Positions 43,238 through 52,258 of a stretch of DNA of 64,000 nt are shown piece by piece; the first letter of the stretch is position 1, and each line of letters begins with the position of its first letter. The notes beneath the pieces were generated by a model. That model saw only the letters and a program-made list of their open reading frames with translations, did not search any database and was not told the DNA's origin. The position numbers were made by a program, and so were the translations under genes. The stretch covers positions 27,340 through 91,339 of the forward strand of contig NZ_FQZF01000022.1 of the NCBI RefSeq assembly GCF_900141905.1. The letters run 5' to 3'. This stretch comes from Muricoccus roseus (GTDB taxonomy: Bacteria; Pseudomonadota; Alphaproteobacteria; Acetobacterales; Acetobacteraceae).

Positions 43238-43854
43238 CGGCCCAGCGCGGCCAGGGCGGCGCGCAGCCCGGCCGCCGGGCTGGTCAGAACCTCGCCCCGC
43301 ACCCGTCCCGCCGCTCCGGCCATGGAGGCCTGCGCCAGCGCCACCCGGTCGGCGCCTCTGGCCAGGGCCTCCTCGGCGGCCTCGGCGACCAGGGCGTGGT
43401 AGTGCCCGGTATCGCCCGCCCTGAAGGCGTCCCAGGCGCCGGCGACCGCCCGCAGCGCGATCGTCGCGCCGGTCCTGCGTGCGGCCGCGTCGAAGAGTTG
43501 TCCCGTGGCTTCGCGCGTCGTGGGCGCAGCATAGAGCACCACCACGCAACCGCTCCCAGCCACGACCTCCCGCGCCAGGGCTGCATCCGCGCGCAACACC
43601 GGCACGGGGAGGCGGGCCTCCTCGGCCACGGGGCCGAGGGTGGAGCAGGTCAGGAGGACGACGCCGGCGCCTTGGGCCGCGTCCCGCAGGGCGGCGGCCG
43701 TCCGCTCGGCGACGGCGGGGGGCAGGCCCCCCGCGGCCTCGGCCGCCTCCAGCAGCTCCGGGCGGATGAGGTGGCGGAGCTCCACAGCTGGCCGCTCCAG
43801 CGCCGCGTCGAAGAGTGGCGCGTTGCTGGCGGCCGTGTGGAGCAGCCCGATCAC
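43234..43854 (-). CDS. Aspartate/glutamate racemase-like protein
   Basis: A 206-aa member of the Asp/Glu/hydantoin racemase superfamily. The first catalytic cysteine is seen in VVLLTCSTLGPVAEEA; the second is replaced by serine-methionine context (VALAQASMAGAA), as in arylmalonate-decarboxylase-like or uncharacterised relatives. With one cysteine, a two-base racemase is unlikely; a decarboxylase or hydrolase is as likely. Starts at GTG 43854, overlapping the cupin stop by four bases. Last gene of a tight minus-strand operon with cupin, DapA-like and YcgN genes. Confidence 0.82.
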   Translation of the reverse strand: MIGLLHTAASNAPLFDAALERPAVELRHLIRPELLEAAEAAGGLPPAVAERTAAALRDAAQGAGVVLLTCSTLGPVAEEARLPVPVLRADAALAREVVAGSGCVVVLYAAPTTREATGQLFDAAARRTGATIALRAVAGAWDAFRAGDTGHYHALVAEAAEEALARGADRVALAQASMAGAAGRVRGEVLTSPAAGLRAALAALGR

Positions 43855-44174
43855 CCCGGATGCGCCTTGAACTCGATCTCGACGAAGGAGAAGGGCTCGG
43901 TCCCGGCATTGACCACGTTGTGCTCCGCCCCCGGCGGGCGGGTGTAGGAGACGCCGGCCTTGATGCTGGCCTCCCGCGTCGCGCCGCCGGGCTCCTCCAG
44001 CAGCATGGTCCCATCGGTCACGGGGACGACGAGATAGGCCCAGCCATGGCGGTGCCAGCCAGTCTCGGCGCCGGGCGGGAAGTCCCAGCGGGTGACGCGG
44101 GCGGTGTCGTCATCGGCCTGGACCGTGGCGACGGCGGGAATGCGGCAGCGGAGGGGTTCGGACATGGTGCTCAC
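43851..44174 (-). CDS. Cupin-domain protein
   Basis: A 107-aa single-domain cupin. Metal-ligand motif 1 is ETGWHRHGWAYLVVPVTDG, with two histidines and a glutamate-position residue; motif 2 is GAEHNVVNAGTEP. A small beta-barrel binding metal and a carboxylate or sugar acid is expected. GTG 44174 overlaps the previous stop by GTGA; ATG 44165 is the alternative start. Being between a DapA-like lyase and a racemase-like protein, it may act on the same keto- or hydroxy-acid. Confidence 0.82.
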   Translation of the reverse strand: MSTMSEPLRCRIPAVATVQADDDTARVTRWDFPPGAETGWHRHGWAYLVVPVTDGTMLLEEPGGATREASIKAGVSYTRPPGAEHNVVNAGTEPFSFVEIEFKAHPG

Positions 44175-45124
44175 GCCTCGGCCGAGGCAAGCATCATGCC
44201 GGCTTCCTCCAGCCCCGGCAGGGGGAGCGCGCCCGTGGCCTGCCAGGCGGCCCAGACCCGATCCGCCTCCTCGGCGCTCAGGCGGGTATGCGGCGGGCGG
44301 ATGTGGCGCCAGCCCTCATCCCCCGTGCTGCGGGCGATCACCTCCCGCAGGCCAGGGATCAGCGGCACGGTGGCCGCGGCGGCGCGGCAGGTGTTCATCA
44401 TGGCCTGGGCCGCATCGGCCTCCGGCCCCGTCCGCTTCGCGTAGACGATCTGGGCGAAGCGGCAGGAGAGGTTGGTGGCCGCGGTGATGCAGCCGGCCGC
44501 GCCCAGGCCCAGCATGCGTTGGAAGAGGCTGTCGCCCCCCGGATAGACCTCGAAGCCGCGGGACGCGAAGGCCTTGATATAAGCCTCGGTCTGCGCCGCA
44601 TCGCCCGTGCTGTCCTTCAGGCCGCGCACCACGCCCGGGAAGGCCTCGATCAGCCGCCCCACCAGCCCCACCGTCAGCGGCACGGCCGACTGGGCGGGGA
44701 AGTGATAGAGATAGACCGCGAGCCCGCCGCCGATCCGCTCGATCACCTCCGCGTAATAGGCGAAGAGACCGTCCTCGCTGGGGTTCTTGTAATAAAAGGG
44801 CGGCAGCACCAGCACGCCGGGGCAGCCGATGTCGCGCGCGTGGCGCGAAAGCTCCACCGTATCCGTGATGTTGGGCAGGCCCGTCCCGGGCATCAGCCGC
44901 GTCACCGGCACGTCGTGCCGGGCCAGCTCCTCCAGGATGGTGCGGCGCTCCTGCAGGCCGAAGGAATTGGCCTCGCCCGTGGTGCCGAGCACGCCCAGGT
45001 TGTCGCAGCCATTCGCCAGCAGCCACTTGGCGAAGTTCGCCGTGCGCCGGTGGTCCGGCGAGAGATCGGCATGCACCGCCGTGATCAGCGCCGCATTCAC
45101 CCCGGCGTAAAGCGCACCCGTCAT
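44171..45124 (-). CDS. DapA/NanA-family aldolase
   Basis: A 317-aa Schiff-base TIM-barrel lyase of the dihydrodipicolinate synthase family. The pyruvate site is [10 protein letters not shown], the proton-relay tyrosine is in [10 protein letters not shown], and the Schiff-base lysine is in [11 protein letters not shown]. Without other lysine genes here, and with cupin and racemase-like neighbours, it is more likely a catabolic lyase for a keto-sugar acid than true DapA. It overlaps the YcgN stop by ATGA. The longer frame to 46174 covers other genes and is spurious. Confidence 0.9.
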   Translation of the reverse strand: MTGALYAGVNAALITAVHADLSPDHRRTANFAKWLLANGCDNLGVLGTTGEANSFGLQERRTILEELARHDVPVTRLMPGTGLPNITDTVELSRHARDIGCPGVLVLPPFYYKNPSEDGLFAYYAEVIERIGGGLAVYLYHFPAQSAVPLTVGLVGRLIEAFPGVVRGLKDSTGDAAQTEAYIKAFASRGFEVYPGGDSLFQRMLGLGAAGCITAATNLSCRFAQIVYAKRTGPEADAAQAMMNTCRAAAATVPLIPGLREVIARSTGDEGWRHIRPPHTRLSAEEADRVWAAWQATGALPLPGLEEAGMMLASAEA

Positions 45125-45717
45125 CCGGCTTTCCTCTGCTTTGTCTTCACGATGGTCTTCATCGGCGGCTTCCCCGCGGCCGCCGCCGGGGCCACGCCCG
45201 GGGCCGGCGTGGGAGCCGCCACCGGGGCCGCTGCCGCGCGCGTGGCCTGGCCAGCCTTGCGGGACCCGGGCGGCCAACGGCCCGGCCAGGTGACCACATG
45301 GTCCTCCAGCGCCCCGGCCTCGCGCTCCGAAATCGCGCGGCCGCGCACCGAGATGCCGGCGCGGTGGACGCTCTCGGGGTCCCCGCTCACCAGCGGGTGC
45401 CAGTCCGGCAGGTCTCCCCCGCGGGCCAGGATGTGGTAGGCGCAGGTTGGCGGCAGCCAGTCGAGCGCGGCCAGCATCCGGGGCTTCAACTGCACGCAGT
45501 CCGGCACATGGTCGCGCCGGTTGGCGTAGTCGCGGCAGCCGCATCCCTGGGTGTCCAGCATGCGGCAGGCGACATTGGTGAAATGGATCTCCTCCGTGTC
45601 CTCGTCGCGGATCTTGTGCAGGCAGCAGCGGCCGCAGCCGTCGCACAGCGCTTCCCATTCGGCCCGGCTCATCGCCGAGAGGGACTTCCGCTTCCAGAAG
45701 GGGAGGGGATCGGACAC
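45121..45717 (-). CDS. YcgN-family cysteine-cluster protein (UPF0260)
   Basis: A 198-aa protein whose first 140 residues match Ycg[47 protein letters not shown], and [11 protein letters not shown]. The eight or so cysteines probably bind zinc or an Fe-S cluster. The C-terminal 50 residues are an Ala/Pro-rich low-complexity extension ending in basic residues, which most relatives lack. It starts at ATG 45717 and is the first gene of the minus-strand four-gene unit. Function of the family is unknown. Confidence 0.92.
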   Translation of the reverse strand: MSDPLPFWKRKSLSAMSRAEWEALCDGCGRCCLHKIRDEDTEEIHFTNVACRMLDTQGCGCRDYANRRDHVPDCVQLKPRMLAALDWLPPTCAYHILARGGDLPDWHPLVSGDPESVHRAGISVRGRAISEREAGALEDHVVTWPGRWPPGSRKAGQATRAAAAPVAAPTPAPGVAPAAAAGKPPMKTIVKTKQRKAG

Positions 45718-45790
45718 GCCGTCCTCCTACACCCTGGGCGGACCGAACGGGAAGCTTGACCTGCCCCGGCACCTGGGGCGAAACGGGAAC

Positions 45791-46264
45791 ATGCCGCTGG
45801 ACCTGAGCATTCCCGAGCGCACGGCGACCACCTGCCGGGCCGCCATGCGCTTCTGCGCGCGCAACCGCTGGGCGCCGCTCGCCGAGATGCCCATCCCCTG
45901 CGGGCGCCGGCTGGACATCATGGCGCTGACGCCGGAAGGCTGCCTCTTCGCCATCGAGGTGAAGTCCGGCCCGCGCGACTTCCTCTCGGACAGCAAGTGG
46001 CACGAGTACCGGGACTGGTGCGACCGGCTCTACTTCGCCGTGGATTGCGACTTCCCGCAGGAGCTGATCCCCGAGGAGATCGGGCTGATCGTCAGCGATG
46101 GCTTCGATGCCGTGATGGTGCGGGACACGGAGCACCGGGCCCTGGCCGGGGCGCGGCGCAAGTCGCTCATGCACCGCTATGCCGTGCTCGCCGCCGGGCG
46201 GCTGGCCGCGGCCTGCGACCCGGTGGGCGCACAGGAGATGCGCGCCGCGCTGCTCTGCGAATAG
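45791..46264 (+). CDS. mmcB: MmcB-family DNA repair protein
   Basis: A 157-aa nuclease-like protein. The restriction-endonuclease-like core appears as PCGRRLDIMALTPEGCLFAIEVKSGPRDF, with the D..EVK catalytic arrangement, then WCDRLYFAVDCDFPQELIPEE and a helical C-terminus. MmcB was named in Caulobacter as a mitomycin C-inducible repair factor. I looked for a GTTC-N7-GTTC box upstream in both orientations and saw none within 75 bp. It diverges from the YcgN operon. Confidence 0.88.
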   Translation: MPLDLSIPERTATTCRAAMRFCARNRWAPLAEMPIPCGRRLDIMALTPEGCLFAIEVKSGPRDFLSDSKWHEYRDWCDRLYFAVDCDFPQELIPEEIGLIVSDGFDAVMVRDTEHRALAGARRKSLMHRYAVLAAGRLAAACDPVGAQEMRAALLCE

Positions 46265-46385
46265 GCCGGTTTTTCAAGCCCCGCCTCCTGGCCCTTTGAT
46301 CATGCCGCGGGACGGAACCGGCCTTCCGCCCGGCCGTTCTTCCACGGCGCCCACCCCCCGGGGCGCCTTCTGGGAGAAGCCTCAC

Positions 46386-46961
46386 ATGCAACGCCGTTCC
46401 ATCCCGCTCGCCCTCGCGGGTGCCGCCCTCGTGCCCGTCATGGCCCAGGCCCAGGGCCAGTCCCAGGGCAACAGCGCCAACACCCGTGCCCCCGGTCCCG
46501 GCGCCACGCCGCAGGCGGCCACCCCGCCGGCCAATCTTGCCGGCACGCCGCCGGAGCAGCTCGCCAAGATGACGCATGACGCCGGCGCCTTCTCCCTCGC
46601 CACCGCACGCATGGGCGTGGAGAAGGCTTCCAACGCCGAGGTGAAGCGCTTCGCCAATTTTGAAGTGCGGGAGCAGGAAGGCGTCGCCCAGGCCATGAAG
46701 CTGGCCGGCCACAACTTCCCCGAGCCGCAGTTCGGCGGGCAGAAGTACCAGACCATGCAGCGCCTGCAGTCCGTGAGCGGCGAGGAGTTCGACCGCCTGT
46801 TCCTGCAGGTGCAGGAGCAAGGCCACCAGGAGCTGCTGAACCTGACGACGGCCATCGCCGGCAGCCAGGCGCCCGTACCGGACAAGATCACCGCGCTGCT
46901 GGCCAGCGACCGGATTCGCGAGCACCTGATCGATATCGGGACGCTGCAGGGACGCCGCTGA
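46386..46961 (+). CDS. DUF4142 periplasmic protein
   Basis: A 191-aa exported protein: signal peptide MQRRSIPLALAGAALVPVMAQA, then a Gln/Asn/Pro-rich linker, then a DUF4142 helical bundle (GAFSLATARMGVEKASNAEVKRFANFEVREQEG; FDRLFLQVQEQGHQELLNL). This ferritin-like-shaped domain is of unknown function and is common in stress-responsive periplasmic proteins of alphaproteobacteria. Starts at ATG 46386 with GGGAGAAG upstream. Single gene. Confidence 0.9.
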   Translation: MQRRSIPLALAGAALVPVMAQAQGQSQGNSANTRAPGPGATPQAATPPANLAGTPPEQLAKMTHDAGAFSLATARMGVEKASNAEVKRFANFEVREQEGVAQAMKLAGHNFPEPQFGGQKYQTMQRLQSVSGEEFDRLFLQVQEQGHQELLNLTTAIAGSQAPVPDKITALLASDRIREHLIDIGTLQGRR

Positions 46962-47015
46962 GGCCCGACGCCGATGCTGGGCCCGGGGGCGTGGCGGCCG
47001 TCCGGCCGCCGCGCC

Positions 47016-48497
47016 TCAGCGGCTCAGATCGGCGGCGCTGATGGCGCGCGGGGGCAGCAGCTCGGCCAGCCGCACCACCCCGCCCCATTCCTGCACCATG
47101 ACGCTGCCCACCACCTGGTCCATCCGGTGGTCGGCGCCCTTCACCAGCACATCGGGGCGGATCGCCTCGATCGCCGCCGCGCAATCATCCTCGTCGAAGA
47201 AGGTCACGAGATCGACCGACGGAAGGGAGGCGAGCACGGCGGCTCGGGCCGCCTCCGCCTGCATCGGGCGGGCAGGGCCCTTCACGCGGCGCACGGAGGC
47301 ATCCGTCTGCACGCCTACGATCAGCCGGTCGCACCAGCGCCGCGCCTGCTCCAGCAGGTGGATGTGGCCGGGGTGAAGAAGGTCGAAATGCCCGTCGGTG
47401 AAGCCGACGCGCCAGCCCCGGCGGCGCCAGCGCTCCGCCAGCTCGGCCGCGCGGGTGCGCGAGACGATCTTGCGGAGCGTGCCGTGCTCGCCGCTGAGCG
47501 CCTCCAGCATGTCCGTGTCGCGCGCCACGGCGGTGCCGAGCTTGCCCACCACCAGCCCGGCAGCCACGTTGGAGAGCCGTGCGGCGACGGGCAGGGGCAG
47601 CCCCGCGGCCAGCCCCGCCGCCACCACCGCCACCACCGTGTCTCCAGCGCCGGAGATATCGACCACCTCCGCCGCCTCGGCGGGGAAGTGATGGACGGTG
47701 TCATTCTCGAGCAGCGTCATGCCGTCACGCCCGCGCGTCACCAGCACGGCGGCGATCTGGTGTCGATCCCGCAGGGCGCGGGCCGCGGCGAGCAGGGCGG
47801 GCTCGCTCTCGACGCTCATGCCCGCGGCCCGGCGCAGCTCCGCCCGGTTCGGCACGACGAGGTCCGCCCCGGCATAGAGGGAGAAGTCCTCCCCCTTCGG
47901 ATCGACCACCACCTTCCGCCCGGCGGCGCGCGCCGCGGCGATCAGCCGCTCCGGCACGTCGCCCACCAGCACGCCCTTCCGGTAGTCGGAGAGGACCATC
48001 ACCTTGGTCGCCGCCACCGTATCCTGGGCGATGCGCACCAGCCGGTCCGCGAGGCGCGGATGGATGGGCTGCGCCACCTCCTGATCGGCGCGGAGCAGTT
48101 GCTGGCCTGAGGCGATGAAGCGGGTCTTGGTGGTGGTGGTGCGGCCGCCCTGCACCAGCAGCCAGGGCTCCACCCCCGGCTGCCCGCCGATCAGCCCGGT
48201 GAGGTCGGAGCCGGCCTGGTCGTCCCCCACCACGGAGAGGAAGGCGACCGAGGTGCCGAGGGCGGTGAGGTTGCGCACCACGTTGCCGGCGCCGCCGGGC
48301 ATCGCCACCTCGCGCTCCACGCTCAGCACGGGCACCGGGGCTTCGGGCGAGATGCGGTTCACATGGCCATAGACGGTGCGGTCCAGCATCGCGTCGCCGA
48401 CCACGAGGACCGAGGCGCGCCGGAGGGCTCGCACGGCCTCCGCCAGGTCGGCGGAGGACATGGGCGGAATGGGGGTATCGGGCGCGGGGCCGGTCAT
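47016..48497 (-). CDS. hldE: Bifunctional heptose-7-phosphate kinase/heptose-1-phosphate adenylyltransferase
   Basis: Makes ADP-heptose for the lipopolysaccharide core. The 493-aa protein has a PfkB-type kinase domain (about 1-330: AMPGGAGNVVRNLTALG; VVDPKGEDF; catalytic loop VVDISGAGDTVVAVVA) and a nucleotidyltransferase domain (about 350-493: VGFTDGHFDLLHPGHIHLLEQ; VKGADHRMDQVVG). The frame continues to 50234 but the family start is ATG 48497. No other heptose genes are adjacent. It is transcribed away from the two unknown proteins at 48.6 kb. Confidence 0.95.
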   Translation of the reverse strand: MTGPAPDTPIPPMSSADLAEAVRALRRASVLVVGDAMLDRTVYGHVNRISPEAPVPVLSVEREVAMPGGAGNVVRNLTALGTSVAFLSVVGDDQAGSDLTGLIGGQPGVEPWLLVQGGRTTTTKTRFIASGQQLLRADQEVAQPIHPRLADRLVRIAQDTVAATKVMVLSDYRKGVLVGDVPERLIAAARAAGRKVVVDPKGEDFSLYAGADLVVPNRAELRRAAGMSVESEPALLAAARALRDRHQIAAVLVTRGRDGMTLLENDTVHHFPAEAAEVVDISGAGDTVVAVVAAGLAAGLPLPVAARLSNVAAGLVVGKLGTAVARDTDMLEALSGEHGTLRKIVSRTRAAELAERWRRRGWRVGFTDGHFDLLHPGHIHLLEQARRWCDRLIVGVQTDASVRRVKGPARPMQAEAARAAVLASLPSVDLVTFFDEDDCAAAIEAIRPDVLVKGADHRMDQVVGSVMVQEWGGVVRLAELLPPRAISAADLSR

Positions 48498-48593
48498 CCA
48501 TCCCGGCGTAGCCCGCCGCCGGGGCGGGTGGCAACCGGGCGATGTCTCCGGTGACCAAGCGTTAACGCACTCCGGGGCAGAATCGGTTCCGAG

Positions 48594-49490
48594 ATGATCC
48601 CGGTTACGCATCCGGCCCATGAGGGGCCGCCGCCCCTCGGGGCCCTGCTGTTCCGGCCCGGCCCAGGCCTGGCGCCGGAAGCCCATCGCGTCGCGCGCGC
48701 CCTGATGGAGGATGCCGCGCGCAACCGGGGCGGCCGCGTTTCGCCCGAGGAGGGCGGGACCTGGCGGCTGGTCGCCGCTCCGCCCGCGCTGGACATGGCG
48801 CGCAGGACCCTTTCCGCGGTGCTGCATGGCCGCGACGCCGCGCTGGTGACCGAGGCCCTGGCCAGCCCGGCCCCCGAGAAGCCGGAGAACAGCGGGCCCG
48901 AGGCCCTGCTTCGTGCCCTTCCGGTCGAATCCCTGCTGGAACGCCGCGCCATCCTCGGCTTCGGGCCGGGTGGCATGCCGCGCCCCGCGGGCTGGCGCGT
49001 CCTGCCCTCGCGGAAGGCGATCGCGTCGGCGCTCGGCAAGGCCTGGGAGGGCGAGCCCTGGCAGGCACATGGCTGGGCGGTCGTTGCCCGGCGCGCGGCG
49101 GAACGCGCCGCGCCGGAGGACGCTCCGCTGCATCTCGACCTGCTGCCGGAGGCTCTGGCAACGACAGCGCCGAATTTGCTCCCGGTGCTGCCGCCCCGTG
49201 CCCTGGCGCGGCCGCCCGCCATGCCCTTCGCCGTGGATGGGCCGGGTCTGGCGGCACTGGAGATGATCGACCCGGCGAATCTGCCGGGCCTCGCGCTCCA
49301 CTTGGCCCATGACCCCGCGCTGGAAGCGCTGCCCGCCGATTTCTGGCGCGCTCTCGGCCCCGCGCGGGTGGTGCTGGAGGGGGTGGCGGACCGCGCCGCC
49401 CTGGAATGGGGGCTGGCGCAAGGCTTCGCCCGCTTCACCGGCCCGCAGGCCGACAGGCTGCTCGCCGCGCTCCGGCAGAGGCCGCGGTGA
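48594..49490 (+). CDS. Unknown protein, possible degenerate EAL-type domain (1)
   Basis: A 298-aa soluble Ala/Pro/Leu-rich protein that I do not recognise. The C-terminal third (AALEMIDPANLPGLALHLAH; FWRALGPARVVLEGVADRA; EWGLAQGFARFTGPQADRLL) is spaced like the end of an EAL barrel, where a valine-rich strand with Glu is followed by Gly-x-x-x-x-Gln-Gly; here the metal and catalytic acids are absent. If related, it would be a non-catalytic binding protein. Its stop overlaps the next start by GTGA. Confidence 0.6.
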   Translation: MIPVTHPAHEGPPPLGALLFRPGPGLAPEAHRVARALMEDAARNRGGRVSPEEGGTWRLVAAPPALDMARRTLSAVLHGRDAALVTEALASPAPEKPENSGPEALLRALPVESLLERRAILGFGPGGMPRPAGWRVLPSRKAIASALGKAWEGEPWQAHGWAVVARRAAERAAPEDAPLHLDLLPEALATTAPNLLPVLPPRALARPPAMPFAVDGPGLAALEMIDPANLPGLALHLAHDPALEALPADFWRALGPARVVLEGVADRAALEWGLAQGFARFTGPQADRLLAALRQRPR

Positions 49491-50668
49491 GGCTGGAGCC
49501 TCCGCCACAAGGTCTTTCGCCCCGTCCGCCCCTGGGCGCCGACCCGCCGCCGTTGACCGGCCCCGACGGCGGGGCGGCGGATCTGGCCGCGCTGGTGCGG
49601 CGCTGCCTCGCCTCCGGCTCGGTGCGGGACGTTCTGTGGCTGCGCCTCTCCTGTCTCCCGAAGGGCCTGGACCGGCCGCATCATCGCCGCCTGCTGCGGG
49701 AGGCGCTGGCCCTGCCGCAGCATGCCCGGCGCGCCCGGGTGTTCCATCTGCCGGATGGCGACATGGCGGTCGCGACCGCGCCGCCCGACACGCTGCGCCC
49801 GGCCGTGCTGCGCGTGCTGGATGGCGCGGTGGAGGAAGCGAATCTCGGCCGGGTGATCCGCGCCCTGCGCCTGCCCGAGGAATCGGGCGCCTTGCTGGCC
49901 GGGCTGGAGGAGAGCCTGGGCCTCGCCCCGCGCCCGGAAGCCGGTGACCTGACCCACCCGCCCCTGGAGGCCGAGGCGCTGGTCGCCATCCTTCCCACCC
50001 TGCCGCGCGCCGACCCCGCGCCTTATCTGCGCCGCCAGCCGATCCTCCGCCTGACGCCGGAGGGAGAATCGGGCGTGGTGGCCCAGTCCATCGCGCCGAT
50101 GCCTGCCGCCCTGCGCGACCGCCTGCTGCCTGGGTGGGGGCTGGATGAGGTGCCCGCCCTGGCGGCCCATCTGCGCCTCTCGCTCGAGACGCGGATGCTG
50201 GCCGGGGTCGCCCGGCCGGACTGGCTGGCCGCACCCCGTCCGCTGCATCTCTCCCTCTCCGTCGCCGCCTTGACCTCGGAGGCTTTCCTGACCCTGGACG
50301 GGCGGCTGCCGGGCGCGGTGCGGCCGATGCTCACCCTGGCGGTCCCGGCGGCGGAGATCCTGGCTGATCCGGCCGGCTTCGCCCTGGGCCGGGACCTGGC
50401 GGTGAGCCGTGGCTACGGCTTGGCGCTGGAGGCGCCGGGCGGCGCGGCGCTGGCCCTGTTGCCCCCGTGGAGAGTCGGGGCGGGCCTGTTGCGCCTGGCC
50501 TGGTCCGATGCCCTGCCCGCCGATCCCGGGCCGGTGCTGGCGGCGCGGCGGGCGGGGCTGGCGGTGGTGCTGACCGGGGCGGACCGGACCGCCGCCATCG
50601 CCTGGGGCTGGGAGCACGGCATCACCCTGTTCCAGGGCCGCGCGACCGACCGGCACCTGCGGAACTGA
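49487..50668 (+). CDS. Unknown protein, possible degenerate EAL-type domain (2)
   Basis: A 393-aa protein starting at GTG 49487, coupled by overlap to the previous gene. The N-terminal half is helical and Leu/Arg-rich; the C-terminal half includes LLRLAWSDALPADPG, AGLAVVLTGADRTAAIAWGW and EHGITLFQGRATD, which follows the late strands of EAL phosphodiesterases, without the EAL motif itself or the other catalytic acids. The two neighbours share this ending, which suggests related folds working together. No membrane segments. Function unknown. Confidence 0.62.
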   Translation: MRLEPPPQGLSPRPPLGADPPPLTGPDGGAADLAALVRRCLASGSVRDVLWLRLSCLPKGLDRPHHRRLLREALALPQHARRARVFHLPDGDMAVATAPPDTLRPAVLRVLDGAVEEANLGRVIRALRLPEESGALLAGLEESLGLAPRPEAGDLTHPPLEAEALVAILPTLPRADPAPYLRRQPILRLTPEGESGVVAQSIAPMPAALRDRLLPGWGLDEVPALAAHLRLSLETRMLAGVARPDWLAAPRPLHLSLSVAALTSEAFLTLDGRLPGAVRPMLTLAVPAAEILADPAGFALGRDLAVSRGYGLALEAPGGAALALLPPWRVGAGLLRLAWSDALPADPGPVLAARRAGLAVVLTGADRTAAIAWGWEHGITLFQGRATDRHLRN

Positions 50669-50708
50669 GAACCCCGTCCTGGCGGGGCGCCGCGCGGCGT
50701 CCTATGCC

Positions 50709-51470
50709 ATGCCCATGCGCCATGCACCTGATCCTGCTGCCCCGGCCATCGCGGCCGAGGGCCTGACGAAGCGCTACGGCGAGGTGGTGGCGGTGGATTC
50801 CCTCAGCTTCACCCTGCCGCGCGGCGCGACCTTCGGGCTGCTGGGCGGCAATGGGGCGGGCAAGAGCACCACGATCGCCATGCTGCTCGGCCTGCTGATC
50901 CCCAGCGCGGGCAGCGCGCGGGTGCTGGGGCATGACATGGCGCGGGACCGTTTCGCCGCCTTGGCGCGGGCCAATTTCTCCTCCCCCTACATCGCCCTGC
51001 CGCATCGGCTGAGCGTGCGGGAGAACCTGAAGGTCTATGCCCATCTCTATGACGTGCCGGAGCCGCGGGCGCGGATCGCGGAACTGGCCGAGCAGCTCTC
51101 CCTGGACGATCTGCTGGACCGCCCGGCCGGCGAGCTCTCGGCGGGGCAGAAGACGCGGGTGGCGCTGGCGAAGTCGCTGATCAACCGCCCTGACGTGCTG
51201 CTGCTGGACGAACCCACGGCGAGCCTGGACCCCGACACGGCGGATTGGGTGCGGAGCTGGCTCGAGCGGTACCGGGCGGAGAGCGGCTGCGCCATCCTCC
51301 TCGCATCCCACAACATGGCGGAGGTGGAGCGGCTCTGCGGCCATGTGCTGATGCTGAAGAGGGGGCGGCTGGTCGATAGCGGCGCGCCCGCCGAGCTGCT
51401 GGAGCGCTATGGCCGCGATGACCTGGAGGAGGTGTTCCTGGACATCGCCCGCGGGCGCCGGACGGGGTAG
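50709..51470 (+). CDS. ABC transporter ATP-binding protein
   Basis: A 253-aa ATPase subunit of an ABC-2-type exporter. Walker A is GLLGGNGAGKSTTIAML, the signature is ELSAGQKTRVALAKSL, Walker B is VLLLDEPTASLDPDT, the H-loop is ASHNMAEVERL. The Q-loop position lacks a clear glutamine (NFSSPYIAL). An ABC-2 membrane partner would be expected directly after, but a GntR gene follows by 8 bp. It may pair with a permease encoded elsewhere. ATG 50709 is one of three closely spaced ATGs. Confidence 0.9.
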   Translation: MPMRHAPDPAAPAIAAEGLTKRYGEVVAVDSLSFTLPRGATFGLLGGNGAGKSTTIAMLLGLLIPSAGSARVLGHDMARDRFAALARANFSSPYIALPHRLSVRENLKVYAHLYDVPEPRARIAELAEQLSLDDLLDRPAGELSAGQKTRVALAKSLINRPDVLLLDEPTASLDPDTADWVRSWLERYRAESGCAILLASHNMAEVERLCGHVLMLKRGRLVDSGAPAELLERYGRDDLEEVFLDIARGRRTG

Positions 51471-51478
51471 GGGAGGGC

Positions 51479-52138
51479 ATGGTGACGAAGACGCCCAGGC
51501 CCAGCCGCTCCTCCGGTTCCGAGGCATACGACCTGTTGCTGGAGGCGATCGACAGCGGCGCGCTTCCCGCCGGCACGCGCCTGCGCGAGGCGGAGCTGGC
51601 CGAGCGCTTCCGCATCAGCCGCACGCCGGTGCGGGAGGCGCTGAAGCGGCTGGAGGCCCAGGGGCTGGTGCTGCACGAGCCGCATCACGGCGCCGTGGTG
51701 GCCAGCCTGGACTACGGCCAGATGGCCGAACTCTACCACATGCGCGAGGTGCTGGAGGGCACGGCCGCCGGCTTGGCCGCCACCCATGCCACTGCCACGG
51801 AGGTGGAGATCCTGCGCGAGATGGTGGAGCGTGACCGGGGCCTGCTGGCCGACCCGGCGGCGCTGGCCGCCACCAACCGGGCCTTCCACCGGCAGATCCG
51901 CCTTTCCGCCCGCAACCGCTTCCTGAACGCCACGCTGGAGAACATGCGGATCTCGCTGGCGCTGCTGGCCGGCACCACCCTGGCCGTGCCCAAGCGCGGC
52001 GCGGAATCGGTGGAGGAGCATGCCGCCATCATGGCCGCCATTGAGGCGCGTGACGCGGCGGGGGCCGAGGCCGCGGCGCGGCGGCACATCCGCAATGCAT
52101 TCAAGGTGAGGATCGGGCTGGAGCACGGGGGCGGCTGA
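51479..52138 (+). CDS. GntR/FCD family regulator, probably of tcu genes
   Basis: A 219-aa regulator with a GntR winged helix (AIDSGALPAGTRLREAELAERFRISRTPVREALKRLEAQGLV) and an FCD domain (MREVLEGTAAGLAATHA; NRAFHRQIRLSARN; EHAAIMAAIEARD). It begins 8 bp after the ABC ATPase gene and lies 120 bp before tcuA. In enterobacteria the tcu genes are run by the LysR protein TcuR; here a GntR regulator takes that position. A GTATAC core before tcuA is a possible binding site. Confidence 0.9.
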   Translation: MVTKTPRPSRSSGSEAYDLLLEAIDSGALPAGTRLREAELAERFRISRTPVREALKRLEAQGLVLHEPHHGAVVASLDYGQMAELYHMREVLEGTAAGLAATHATATEVEILREMVERDRGLLADPAALAATNRAFHRQIRLSARNRFLNATLENMRISLALLAGTTLAVPKRGAESVEEHAAIMAAIEARDAAGAEAAARRHIRNAFKVRIGLEHGGG

Positions 52139-52229
52139 TCTCGGGGCCGCCCCGGGGCGCTTCCACCACAGGGCCGTATCGGCGGCGAATGGAACGCCGC
52201 TTGAAACGCGCCCGGGAAGATCGTATCCG

Positions 52230-52241
52230 CCGGTATACAGC
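52230..52241. promoter_or_regulatory. Possible GntR operator before tcuA
   Basis: A GTATAC core (52233-52238) within CGGTATACAG lies 21 bp upstream of the tcuA ATG. GTATAC cores are usual in FCD-type GntR operators. A single short site, so tentative. Confidence 0.35.
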
Positions 52242-52258
52242 TCAGGGCGCAGCGGACG

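Noticed and set aside
45718..45790. LexA box upstream of mmcB
   Set aside because: GAAC occurs, but no second GAAC or GTTC at seven-base spacing was found in either orientation.
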